Below are positions 1-7,524 of a stretch of DNA of 64,000 bases, piece by piece; the first letter of the stretch is position 1; each line of letters opens with the position of its first letter. This DNA comes from Acetobacter aceti NBRC 14818. Its GTDB lineage: Bacteria > Pseudomonadota > Alphaproteobacteria > Acetobacterales > Acetobacteraceae. The DNA is taken from the NCBI RefSeq assembly GCF_000193495.2, contig NZ_AP023410.1, forward strand, positions 1,426,001-1,490,000, given 5' to 3'. The translations under genes and the position numbers were made by a program. The notes under the pieces are model-generated. The model did not search any database. It saw only the letters and a program-made list of their open reading frames with translations, and was not told where the DNA came from.

Positions 1-525
1 GAAAACAGAGAGAAAACATCGCAGATCAGGCAGAAGAACAAGCCTCATCATGCAGTTATGCGCAGACCGCGTCAGGTCCGTTCCTATTGCCCGGCTGATT
101 AGAAAGTCTATCTCGACCTTGGTTTCCTTCAGAAACTTCAGGATCGTCCCGGCGCGGAAGGCGAGTTTACCCAGACTTACGTTGTGGCGCATGAGGTCGG
201 TCATTATGCAGCAGATGAATCAACAGTTGGCGCAACTCAAAAGGGAGACAAGTGGTCATTCTGTCCGCTTGGACCTGCAGGCAGACCGCTCTGCTGGAGT
301 ATGGGTAAAGCATGCCTATGACACCAAACATATCCTTGAAGATGAGGACGTGGAGTCCGAGCTGAAACGGTGGATGACGACAGGTTCCAGAAAGAGACGC
401 CGGGTTATGTTGTCTCGGACAGCTTTACACATGGCACCTCAGCCTAGCGTGTCACATGGTTCCGTCGTGGATCGAGTGCTGGTAATATCAGACAATGCGA
501 CACATTTTCTGCACCATCACTTTGA
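1..525 (+). pseudogene. Decayed YpfJ-type neutral zinc metallopeptidase (5' end outside window)
   Basis: Reading across frames recovers the C-terminal half of the YpfJ/KPN_02809 family of membrane-anchored putative zinc metallopeptidases. The order is SGPF/YCPAD, VYLDLGF, the zinc-binding AHEVGHY helix (HExxH), SVRLDLQAD.AGVW, then VVSDSFTHGTSA and a terminal CDTF. The reading frame changes at least three times. Two amber codons (near 91 and 451) stand where the family has glutamine, so each fits a CAG to TAG change. The stretch between HEVGHY and SVRLD is also eroded. No product can be made. The rest of the gene lies upstream of the window. Confidence 0.75.
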
Positions 526-879
526 AAATCAGTCAACAGGCATGCGACGGGTGCAGATTAAGGCTTCTGTTTCTATGAGCTTTCGTCTTGAAGGGAGACA
601 AGAAAACTCTCTGTTATGAAAGAGCGATTATCTGTCTACGCTCAACGTGCAGACCAGCCGCATGAGTGGACAATTTTTACAGGTTGAGGGTCTTTGTTCA
701 GGTGTCGATCGTCTATTCAGACTGTTGATTTGCCATTGATGTGAAAACTGGAATTGATGGAGTGAAGCATCGAGAGCGCCTGCCTGCACAGGAATGGGAT
801 AACATGGAATGTACTGTCAGGATTGATTCTGAAAAGGATTTTAGTGGTCACGGCAGCATGTGCGGGGCATCGGTGAGGG
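526..879. other. Intergenic stretch without a supported gene
   Basis: This stretch lies between the metallopeptidase relic and the response regulator. I see no convincing coding frame, hairpin or repeat in it. It probably contains the promoter of the two-component operon in its last 100 bases and degenerate sequence before that. Confidence 0.5.
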
Positions 880-1596
880 ATGACAGATATGACCATTACA
901 TCGCTTGATGGCGCCGAAGAGATCAGGGTTCTGCTTGTCGAGGACGATACTGACATTGCGCAAGAAATCTCGGCAGAACTGAAAAACCATGGTTTTTGCG
1001 TGACTTTGGCGGAGACGGGACGTGCTGGACTGGAGCAGGCGCTCACCTGTCCGTATCATGTTATGATTGTTGATCGTATGCTGCCTGAACTTGATGGGCT
1101 TTCCCTGATTGAGACGGTTCGACAGAAGGGGGGACGTACCCCCGTTCTTGTCCTGTCCGCACTTGGTGCAGTTGATGACAGGGTGAGTGGTCTCAAGGCG
1201 GGCGGGGATGACTATCTGACAAAACCGTTTGCGATGGTGGAGTTGATCGCCCGGATTGAAGCGCTTCTGCGACGTCCGGACGATACCCGTCAGACCGTTC
1301 TGCGTGTCGGCCCTCTTACGATGGATCTCATTGATCGTACGGTGAAGCGGGATGAGCGTGAAATCGACCTACTTCCCAGAGAATTCCGGCTTCTTGAATA
1401 TCTGATGCGTCGTCCAGGACAGATTCTGACACGGGCGATGCTCCTTGAGGAAGTCTGGAACTATCGGTTTACACCGCAGACCAATCTGGTGGATGTGCAT
1501 ATCGGCAAATTACGTCGCAAGGTGGATGCGCCCGGCGAGCAGACGCTGATTCACAGTATTCGGGGGGCAGGGTTTACCCTTCAGTCTTCTGATTAG
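880..1596 (+). CDS. OmpR/PhoB-type response regulator
   Basis: A DNA-binding response regulator of the usual OmpR length. The N-terminal receiver shows the acidic pair VEDD, the phospho-acceptor in IVDRMLPELDG and the conserved lysine in LTKPF. The C-terminal winged helix ends with the usual VHIGKLRRKVD and IRGAGF motifs. It is followed at once by a sensor kinase whose Shine-Dalgarno overlaps its stop codon, so the two form a two-component pair of the PhoP/QseB type. An ATG at 889 is an equally good start because GAGGG lies at better spacing from it. The signal and regulon cannot be read from the sequence. Confidence 0.9.
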   Translation: MTDMTITSLDGAEEIRVLLVEDDTDIAQEISAELKNHGFCVTLAETGRAGLEQALTCPYHVMIVDRMLPELDGLSLIETVRQKGGRTPVLVLSALGAVDDRVSGLKAGGDDYLTKPFAMVELIARIEALLRRPDDTRQTVLRVGPLTMDLIDRTVKRDEREIDLLPREFRLLEYLMRRPGQILTRAMLLEEVWNYRFTPQTNLVDVHIGKLRRKVDAPGEQTLIHSIRGAGFTLQSSD

Positions 1597-1606
1597 GAGC
1601 ATTCTG

Positions 1607-3013
1607 CTGAAAAATTTTCTTCAGAGTGATCGGCTGGCTCTTTTTCGGACCGCACGCTTCAAGTTGGGACTGGCATTCGCGCTGGCAATGCTTGGCACTA
1701 TCGTCGTGCAGTTCAGTCTGACCTACACGCAGATGACATCGTTCGAATTCCGTCGATCTGGTCAGGTGCTCAAGGGGGAAATGAAACTGCTCCTGGCGAT
1801 GCCGCCAGAGCATCTTGAATATGTCATCCGCGAGCGCGCCACGGACGATTTGAGACTGGTCGTCAATGAGGCTGGAATTTTCACGGCATCTCATCAGCCG
1901 GTTGCAGGCGAGTTACGGTCATGGCCGGAGGGTCTGGTAGCGGATGGCAAGCTCCATAATATCGTGATGGAGCCGGAGGAGGGCAGTCCTTACACCTTGA
2001 GGTTTCTTGCGGCTGCGACGCCAGACGGACATATTGTGGTTCTTGGTCGTAGTCTGCATGTTCTGGATGAGCAGAAACTCATGCTCCGGCATGCATCACT
2101 CGTCACACTTGTCCCGATCGTCTTCTTTGCCCTTCTGGCAGGAACATGGCTGAGCCATAGGGCTCTGACCCGTGTGAAGGAGATGCATGAAGCTGTCGAC
2201 CTCATCATGCAGGGAGACATTCACGAACGGCTGCCCGCAGGGACTCAACAGGATGAATTGCAGCGACTGGCTGGCAGCGTCAATCGGATGCTGGATCGGT
2301 TGGAACAACTCATGAGGGACATGCGGAGTGTGGGGGATGATATTGCCCATGATCTGCGCACACCTCTTGCCCGTGTTCGCGTAGGACTGGAAAGAGCTCT
2401 TTCGGGTCCTCAGGCTTTATCAGCGGAAACCCTGCGTGGCGTGATTGAACGTGCAATCGGCAATCTTGATCAATGCTTTTCCATTATTACAGCTTTATTG
2501 AGGCTGACAGAGATCGATAACAGCAAGGGGCGTGCAGCATTTGCCAGAATAGATCTGACTGCGCTTGTATACGATATTGTCGATCTCTATGAGCCAATTG
2601 CAGAAAGTGAAGGCATTGAGTTTCAGACCCTGTGTCCAGAGAGCAAGATTTCTGTAAGTGGCGACAGAGATCTTTTGATCGAAATGCTGGGAAACCTTGT
2701 TGATAATGCAGTAAAATTCACGCCTTCTGGTGGGAGAGTCCGGATTTCTGTCAGTATGACCGGACATCATCCCTTTATCGCCGTCGAAGATACAGGCATC
2801 GGCATACAACCTGATGAGCGGCAGGCGGTTTTATCACGCTTTTACCGATCTGATAAAAGCAGGCATATCCCCGGCAGCGGTCTGGGATTGAGTCTGGTGG
2901 CTTCGATTTTGCGCCTGCATAATGCAGAATTGAAGATTCTCGATGCTCAGCCAGGCCTCCCTGAAAAAGGAGTCTGCTTTCTGGTTGTTTTTCCGGCTTC
3001 TGATTATGTGTAA
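1607..3013 (+). CDS. Sensor histidine kinase, partner of the upstream regulator
   Basis: A membrane sensor kinase. One transmembrane segment lies near the N-terminus (GLAFALAMLGTIVVQFSL), a periplasmic sensor of roughly 120 residues follows, then a second membrane segment (LVTLVPIVFFALLAGTWLSH), a HAMP linker, the HisKA box DIAHDLRTPLAR with the phospho-accepting histidine, and the ATPase boxes DNAVKFTP, DTGIGI and GSGLGLSL. No ATG fits the start. AGGAG at 1595-1599 overlaps the regulator's stop and points to CTG 1604/1607. TTG at 1664 would cut off the conserved SDRLALFRTARF lead. The stop lies only 15 bases from the end of a convergent phage-like gene. Confidence 0.88.
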   Translation: MKNFLQSDRLALFRTARFKLGLAFALAMLGTIVVQFSLTYTQMTSFEFRRSGQVLKGEMKLLLAMPPEHLEYVIRERATDDLRLVVNEAGIFTASHQPVAGELRSWPEGLVADGKLHNIVMEPEEGSPYTLRFLAAATPDGHIVVLGRSLHVLDEQKLMLRHASLVTLVPIVFFALLAGTWLSHRALTRVKEMHEAVDLIMQGDIHERLPAGTQQDELQRLAGSVNRMLDRLEQLMRDMRSVGDDIAHDLRTPLARVRVGLERALSGPQALSAETLRGVIERAIGNLDQCFSIITALLRLTEIDNSKGRAAFARIDLTALVYDIVDLYEPIAESEGIEFQTLCPESKISVSGDRDLLIEMLGNLVDNAVKFTPSGGRVRISVSMTGHHPFIAVEDTGIGIQPDERQAVLSRFYRSDKSRHIPGSGLGLSLVASILRLHNAELKILDAQPGLPEKGVCFLVVFPASDYV

Positions 3014-3027
3014 AACGCGAGTGCTGG

Positions 3028-3600
3028 CTAACTGGAGCTTTCGACTACCAGCATGACATCTGTACCTTCTGCTTTGATATCCGTTAATTCATAGGATACG
3101 ACAGAGGGAGATGCATCTTTTGAAATCTGTACGAAAACCGTTCCCGGGGTGGTTCTTGAACCATAACAGAGACTGGTACCATCATATTGATCCCGTCCGT
3201 AGCAGGCGCAGTCTACCGCGCTCCAGGGCTCGGTAATTTTTTCAATTGTACCATCGGCAGCTTCTACGGCATTAAATGCTTCCCGTGTATTACGCTTTAG
3301 AAAAAATTCCTGCTTTATTCGTGCTATATAAGAAGAGTCACTTTCATTTGCCAGTCGTGGCAAGTTGTTTCCAAAATAATCAGAAGCGGCAAGATCTATG
3401 AAATTTCCAATGCTGGTATCAAGGCGCGTCTGTTTATTTGTGTATTCCAGCAGGCTATAAAGCATAGCCCAAGGCCATGCCAGTCCGGTTAAAATACCAT
3501 CGAGTACTGGCGTGGCGTTTTCGGATGACGAAGGAAACCATGCTTGAGGTAATGTAGCGCGAATGCGTTTGAAAATATCTTCATTGTCGCCGGTAGCCAT
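3028..3600 (-). CDS. Phage tail protein, gpI / Mu gp48-like
   Basis: Last gene of a five-gene baseplate module, directly downstream of a J-like gene as in phages Mu and P2. The protein (190 aa) has the length and character of the gpI/gp48/YmfQ group of baseplate proteins that close the wedge and attach to fibres. The N-terminal half (LARLP-like start, LDTSIGNFIDLAASDYFG, SYIARIKQEF) fits the DUF2612/gpI pattern. The C-terminal third has an unusual CACYGRDQYDGTSLCYGS stretch with three cysteines. The gene is AT-rich compared with the chromosome. Family assignment rests on context plus pattern and is not certain at the superfamily level. Confidence 0.7.
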   Translation of the reverse strand: MATGDNEDIFKRIRATLPQAWFPSSSENATPVLDGILTGLAWPWAMLYSLLEYTNKQTRLDTSIGNFIDLAASDYFGNNLPRLANESDSSYIARIKQEFFLKRNTREAFNAVEAADGTIEKITEPWSAVDCACYGRDQYDGTSLCYGSRTTPGTVFVQISKDASPSVVSYELTDIKAEGTDVMLVVESSS

Positions 3601-3609
3601 TATCTTTTC

Positions 3610-4752
3610 CTAAGTATAAGATACAGAAAATTCTACATCTTTCAATCGTACTACAGTGCCAGTTTGACCACCGACATCAATAGACTGCTGATTGACAGTG
3701 ATGACCCCAATTGATTCCACAATATTTTCAGAAGCGGAAAAAACGACACTGGATATTTTTGTATAACTGCATACTGCGCCAACCGTCAGGCTGTTGATAT
3801 AATCAGATAGGCTTGTTGTAATCGTGCTTTCTATGCTTGTCGTATCTGTTCCGGTTTTTACTGTTATAGGCACGACAACCGATACTGGAATTGTTGTTGA
3901 TGCAATGACAGAAAATTCTACACCACAAGCACGAACAGCTTCTATGGCTGTTGCAATTTTATTGATACTGTCAGACGAAATGTTACCCGATCCATCATCA
4001 ACGACTACATAAAAAAAACCGGGTCTGTAGTACCCGGAGGGATCCTTGTTTTCGATGATCTGGTAGAAAATATTAGGTGAAGTGCTTTCTATGGCATATT
4101 CTATGGAAGACAACGTTGCTGAAGATAATGAAGAAAACCATAGATTTATACGGGATTTTACCGATTCGTCTGTCTCTTCGTCATAACCATTGCTGACACT
4201 TGACAGATTTGTGCAAGTATCAATGCCGGAGATCTGAGTACCCAAGGTATTGAGAACACCCGACATGACATTTCCAATAGAGCCCGCTACAGTACATTCT
4301 ACGGGACATGTAATGGATGCAACGCCATTTTGACGAATATAACCGTTTGACGATTCAGACCAAGATGGATTACTCTGGTCCTTTACAACAGAAAATAATA
4401 CGCTTCCATCAGAGGATTTGACGATAGCACCGACCGGCACTGTTGCTGATGAGGAGTCCGGAGTTAGGCAAATGAAAGTTTCCGTTGTGGTAGCTGCAGC
4501 CGCAGGTAGACGAGCAATCCCAAATTGAGCGATCCAGGAATCAACATCGTCTCCAAACGATGTTCCAAGTCTGGTGACAGACAGAGTTTGAAGAATTAAA
4601 TACTGTATCCAGAGTGCGACAGTCGCGTTGGCTTCAAATATTGATCTTGAAACTGAACCAGTTGTAAAATCCATCAATGATGAACAGGCACTTTGTGCTG
4701 CTGTACATGAATTTGAAACCAATGTTGAAAAGTTCTGTAAAGATAGATTCAT
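3610..4752 (-). CDS. Baseplate J / Mu gp47-like protein
   Basis: A 380-residue protein with the layout of baseplate wedge protein J (Mu gp47, T4 gp6 relatives). It has an N-terminal helical part, a GTSFGDDVDSWIAQFGI segment, a hydrophilic central region with AGSIGNVMSGVLNTL and GYDEETDESVKSRI, and a C-terminal domain with VVVPITVKTGT. The segment ETDESVKSRI matches the usual E(T/S)DE.LR.R motif of the family. It starts one base after the W-like gene ends and lies nine bases before the I-like gene, so the genes are co-transcribed. The sequence is rich in Ser/Thr and AT-rich. Confidence 0.85.
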   Translation of the reverse strand: MNLSLQNFSTLVSNSCTAAQSACSSLMDFTTGSVSRSIFEANATVALWIQYLILQTLSVTRLGTSFGDDVDSWIAQFGIARLPAAAATTTETFICLTPDSSSATVPVGAIVKSSDGSVLFSVVKDQSNPSWSESSNGYIRQNGVASITCPVECTVAGSIGNVMSGVLNTLGTQISGIDTCTNLSSVSNGYDEETDESVKSRINLWFSSLSSATLSSIEYAIESTSPNIFYQIIENKDPSGYYRPGFFYVVVDDGSGNISSDSINKIATAIEAVRACGVEFSVIASTTIPVSVVVPITVKTGTDTTSIESTITTSLSDYINSLTVGAVCSYTKISSVVFSASENIVESIGVITVNQQSIDVGGQTGTVVRLKDVEFSVSYT

Positions 4753-4753
4753 T

Positions 4754-5110
4754 CTAAATTTCCATTAATGTTGTTTCATCAGTATTTGAATCTGAATACT
4801 GTATGCTGATTTTTTTTGTTCCATCTGTTAAGGTGTACATTTTGATGGAAGGCGTTGGCGATTGTGAAATCGACGCTTCCATTTTCATTTGTTCTAATAT
4901 AACTGATGTGAGGTCACTTAATGTGTCAGTATTACCTATTCGTTGAGGGAGGCCCGCTCCGTAATCAGTCCAAAAGATATAATCACCGGGATTGGTGCAT
5001 AAACGTCTCGTAATACGTTGTTTTCCAATGTTTGAACCTGATACGATGGCCAGATCACCAGTATCTGAAATATCTAAATCATATCCAAATGTATGAGATA
5101 TATCGGACAT
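4754..5110 (-). CDS. Baseplate wedge protein, gpW / gp25-like (Mu gp46 position)
   Basis: A 118-residue protein of the gp25-like wedge family. It shows the small GYDLDISDTGDL start, the conserved ITRRLCTNPGDYIFWTDYG block (family pattern R..L.T..G...W...YG), and a C-terminal beta-rich part. Its place between the V-like and J-like genes is the same as in Mu (gp46) and P2 (W). It is separated from the upstream gene by 22 bases and almost abuts the downstream one. The protein would sit in the cytoplasm until assembled into a tail baseplate. Confidence 0.82.
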   Translation of the reverse strand: MSDISHTFGYDLDISDTGDLAIVSGSNIGKQRITRRLCTNPGDYIFWTDYGAGLPQRIGNTDTLSDLTSVILEQMKMEASISQSPTPSIKMYTLTDGTKKISIQYSDSNTDETTLMEI

Positions 5111-5132
5111 TTTTTATATCCTGAATTTTGTT

Positions 5133-5657
5133 TTATTGAGGTGGACTTGTGGAGTCTGTTCCTGCCTTGACACCTGAATGTGTATGGCTTGATAGTGAAA
5201 TACCTGACGCTTTTACGTCACCGGAAACAGTTACATTGCCAGTAATTTCAACATCAGAAATTATTTTTATACCTGTTTTGTCAATACAAAGTTCTATATT
5301 TCCTATTTTTATACCAAATTGTCCGACTGAGACTGGTTGGTTGTTCAGGCTGGTAAATGTTTGTGGTGGTGTCGTTGAATCAAAAACACGGCTTACAACG
5401 ACATAGTTGTCTCCATCTCCATGAGCTGTATCAACAAAAACATGAGTTCCTACTGGTGAGGGAGAGTAAATAGTAGCCTCTCCGACGGAGATTGCTGCAT
5501 CACATATCCAGCCGGTCTCACAATTATCTGGTTGTAATCTTACTTTTACCAATCCATTCTTGTAATCCAGTGCACTTACAATACCGAATTTTGCACGTCC
5601 AATTCTATTTGTATGAGAATGCATAAGCATATTTATTGAGTTATGAAGTTGTGTCAT
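5133..5657 (-). CDS. Baseplate assembly protein V / Mu gp45-like spike
   Basis: The protein (174 aa) has the features of the gpV/gp45 membrane-piercing spike. An N-terminal OB-fold-like part (FGIVSALDYKNGLVKVRLQPD, then GWICDAAISVGE) is followed by beta-helix-forming repeats (IKIGNIELCIDKTGIKIIS, DVEITGNVTVSGDVKASGI) and the terminal HTHSGV..GTDSTSPP. The His-x-His pair near the tip binds iron in homologous spikes. Length and order agree with a complete gene, not a fragment. It lies 18 bases after the D-like gene. Confidence 0.85.
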   Translation of the reverse strand: MTQLHNSINMLMHSHTNRIGRAKFGIVSALDYKNGLVKVRLQPDNCETGWICDAAISVGEATIYSPSPVGTHVFVDTAHGDGDNYVVVSRVFDSTTPPQTFTSLNNQPVSVGQFGIKIGNIELCIDKTGIKIISDVEITGNVTVSGDVKASGISLSSHTHSGVKAGTDSTSPPQ

Positions 5658-5675
5658 TTTATAAGTCTTTTATGT

Positions 5676-6758
5676 TTATCGCGGCCTCAGAATCGCCTTT
5701 TTTGTTGTGGATTTTCCACTGTACTCAATAACAACCCGATCAACAGTATAAACTTCAGAGTCAAAAGAAGTTCCTGTTCCATTTATCTTTATAAGTTGTC
5801 TTGTTGATATATTTAAGTATGGATGTAGATGTAATTCTATGTTCTTTCCATGCGCCATAATCTCTGTATAGCGTCTTTGAGCTATATTTTTACATTGATC
5901 TGTCGTTGTTCCAATGGGAGCCGTGAAATTGAAAGCATGCCCGGAAGTACTGTTTTCTGGGTATTGTGCTGAATGTATTATTTTTTGACGAGCATCCCAT
6001 GAAGACACTTTCACATATATAGCTTCTGAGTAAATATGATTATTTAATAAATTTATATCAAGAATAGATCTTTGGAAACTGTTAGAATTATCTGTCTGAT
6101 TATTCCATTCCAGAGTGATGATATTGTCGTTTTCTGGCTTCTTTTTGAAGTGCAAGGTCTTGTTTTCAACCCATAGATCATACCCATATTCATGTTGCAT
6201 GCCAACACATAGATCCCAGGCAGTCTGGTATCTATGCATACCGGAGAGACCATGTGCCTTATGCTCATATTGATAAAACTGACCAATAAAACCAGATGTA
6301 TTATCAACATCTGCTGATAAACCGACCTGATTTGCAAGATAGCTTATGGCGTCGGATGCAGTCATATTTAAAAATGACTCGCCTGATATTTCGTAATTTA
6401 TAAGGCTGGCTGACCAGTCTCGTCCGGATAAATTCAATATTCTTTTGGGTGGATTGAAGGTGGATCGGTCAATTTTTCCCGAAAATATTTTATCCTCACT
6501 GGTTGTATTGCCAGATCCAGACGAGATCGTGTTCGCGTAAATATCAATAGAATTACCATTTTCAAAAAATGGAATGGTATTATATGTTACATCTATGGGA
6601 ATGGTTGCGTTAAACGTACACGATTCTGAAAGTCTTGAGTTTATTATTTTGACATGAATAGGCGTCAGTGTATTACCGTTAGCGTCTTGTATGTTTATGT
6701 TGGAGCTAATGGATTGGGGCGTATTTTCTGAATCCAATGATAAAATAGACATTTTCAT
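5676..6758 (-). CDS. Late control protein D / Mu gp44-like baseplate hub
   Basis: First gene of the module. At 360 residues it has hub-like features: an early beta-rich part (VTYNTIPFFENGNSIDIY, then FSGKIDRSTFNP), LNLSGRDWSASL, a helical ASDAISYLANQVGL segment, AWDLCVGMQHEYGYDLWVENKTLHF and a C-terminal barrel ending VVIEYSGKSTTKKAILRPR. This agrees with the gpD/gp44 hub that joins the tube to the spike. The start ATG is followed upstream by about 340 AT-rich bases with no further phage gene, so the operon begins here. Confidence 0.75.
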   Translation of the reverse strand: MKMSILSLDSENTPQSISSNINIQDANGNTLTPIHVKIINSRLSESCTFNATIPIDVTYNTIPFFENGNSIDIYANTISSGSGNTTSEDKIFSGKIDRSTFNPPKRILNLSGRDWSASLINYEISGESFLNMTASDAISYLANQVGLSADVDNTSGFIGQFYQYEHKAHGLSGMHRYQTAWDLCVGMQHEYGYDLWVENKTLHFKKKPENDNIITLEWNNQTDNSNSFQRSILDINLLNNHIYSEAIYVKVSSWDARQKIIHSAQYPENSTSGHAFNFTAPIGTTTDQCKNIAQRRYTEIMAHGKNIELHLHPYLNISTRQLIKINGTGTSFDSEVYTVDRVVIEYSGKSTTKKAILRPR

Positions 6759-7099
6759 TCACTAATGATTATGTTATTTTTTTATATGTCTCTATAATTG
6801 TATGCAAGTGGTGGCTTTGGGTCTGCGCCATTTTTTCCCCTCTGTATTATAGTGAGTACAGATCGCATATTAAGAAGATATCATACAGAATATATATAAT
6901 TATCATAAATATAAATGAAATATTTAAATTTCAAAAAACCTTTTTTAGTAAAAATATGTGATTTCATTTGTTGTGTCTTGATTTAAAAATTATGACATCA
7001 ATACATTGATTTGTCGCCTGGAGGCGGGCTCGTTCCTTATGAATTTTCTGAGTTTACGTTCACTTGTTTGCCTACCCCAATAGCTCCCTCGTCGTATGC
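6759..7099. promoter_or_regulatory. AT-rich leader of the baseplate operon
   Basis: A very AT-rich, gene-free stretch upstream of the D-like gene. It has long A/T tracts between about 6890 and 6990 and several TATAAT-like sites, so it probably holds the promoter of the baseplate genes. AT-rich DNA of this sort is a usual target of nucleoid silencers such as Ros/MucR- or H-NS-like proteins; that is inference. I see no att site or integrase. Confidence 0.4.
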
Positions 7100-7327
7100 T
7101 CAGGATCTGTTAATTTATTGAGGTGAGCGTGTTGTTGTGATCCACCGGCTACCGATGGGGGTAGCCTGTAAACGATGTGTTTTTGCTTTCTGAACGCCTG
7201 ATCCGTTCCATCTGGTGCCCAGACTGACGCCCGGACAGTAAAAACAGCTCACACACCGGCCTACCCTCCATCGACAGGCCTGTGAATCCCTACGCCTTGT
7301 TCGGCTCAACAAATTAACAGGACCTGA
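7100..7327. mobile_element. MITE-like element with 23-bp inverted ends
   Basis: The left end 7100-7122 (TCAGGATCTGTTAATTTATTGAG) and the reverse complement of the right end 7305-7327 differ at only three of 23 positions. The outer GC dinucleotide is also shared. Inside there is a perfect 7-bp hairpin (GGCTACC/GGTAGCC around 7144-7163) and no open transposase frame. This is the layout of a non-autonomous insertion-sequence derivative or of the joined ends of a collapsed IS. I could not identify a clear target-site duplication. Confidence 0.5.
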
Positions 7328-7524
7328 GCCTAAAATATTTTGACAACGTATCATTCCGCATGACATCATAATACCCACACATCAGCTCTTAACGTGTCTA
7401 TCAATGACGGTGGACAAAGTGAGCGGATGGCCGAACCAGCGATGACACCCGGATGACCAAGGACGGTCTCTGTGCCTGACAAGGGCGCATCTGTTTTCCT
7501 GCAGCAGATGCTGGACGTTATGAC
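7328..7524 (+). promoter_or_regulatory. Upstream region of the nitrate operon, possible NasT target leader
   Basis: This stretch should carry the promoter and leader of the nitrate operon. NasT proteins bind leader RNA hairpins with six-base loops having A at position 1 and G at position 4. At 7455-7468 there is GACC-AAGGAC-GGTC, a hairpin with such a loop but only a 4-bp stem. A second hairpin TGTGCC/GGCGCA lies at about 7471-7489 with a loop that does not fit. The assignment is therefore weak. No sigma-54 or Fnr site stands out. Confidence 0.25.

Noticed and set aside
1664-1666. TTG at 1664 as the start of the histidine kinase
   Set aside because: The frame is open upstream with a conserved-looking lead, and AGGAG at 1595-1599 fits a start near 1604-1607.
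7115-7378. 87-codon minus-strand frame over the element at 7.1 kb
   Set aside because: It covers both inverted ends and hairpins of the element and has no transposase motif, so it is chance coding.
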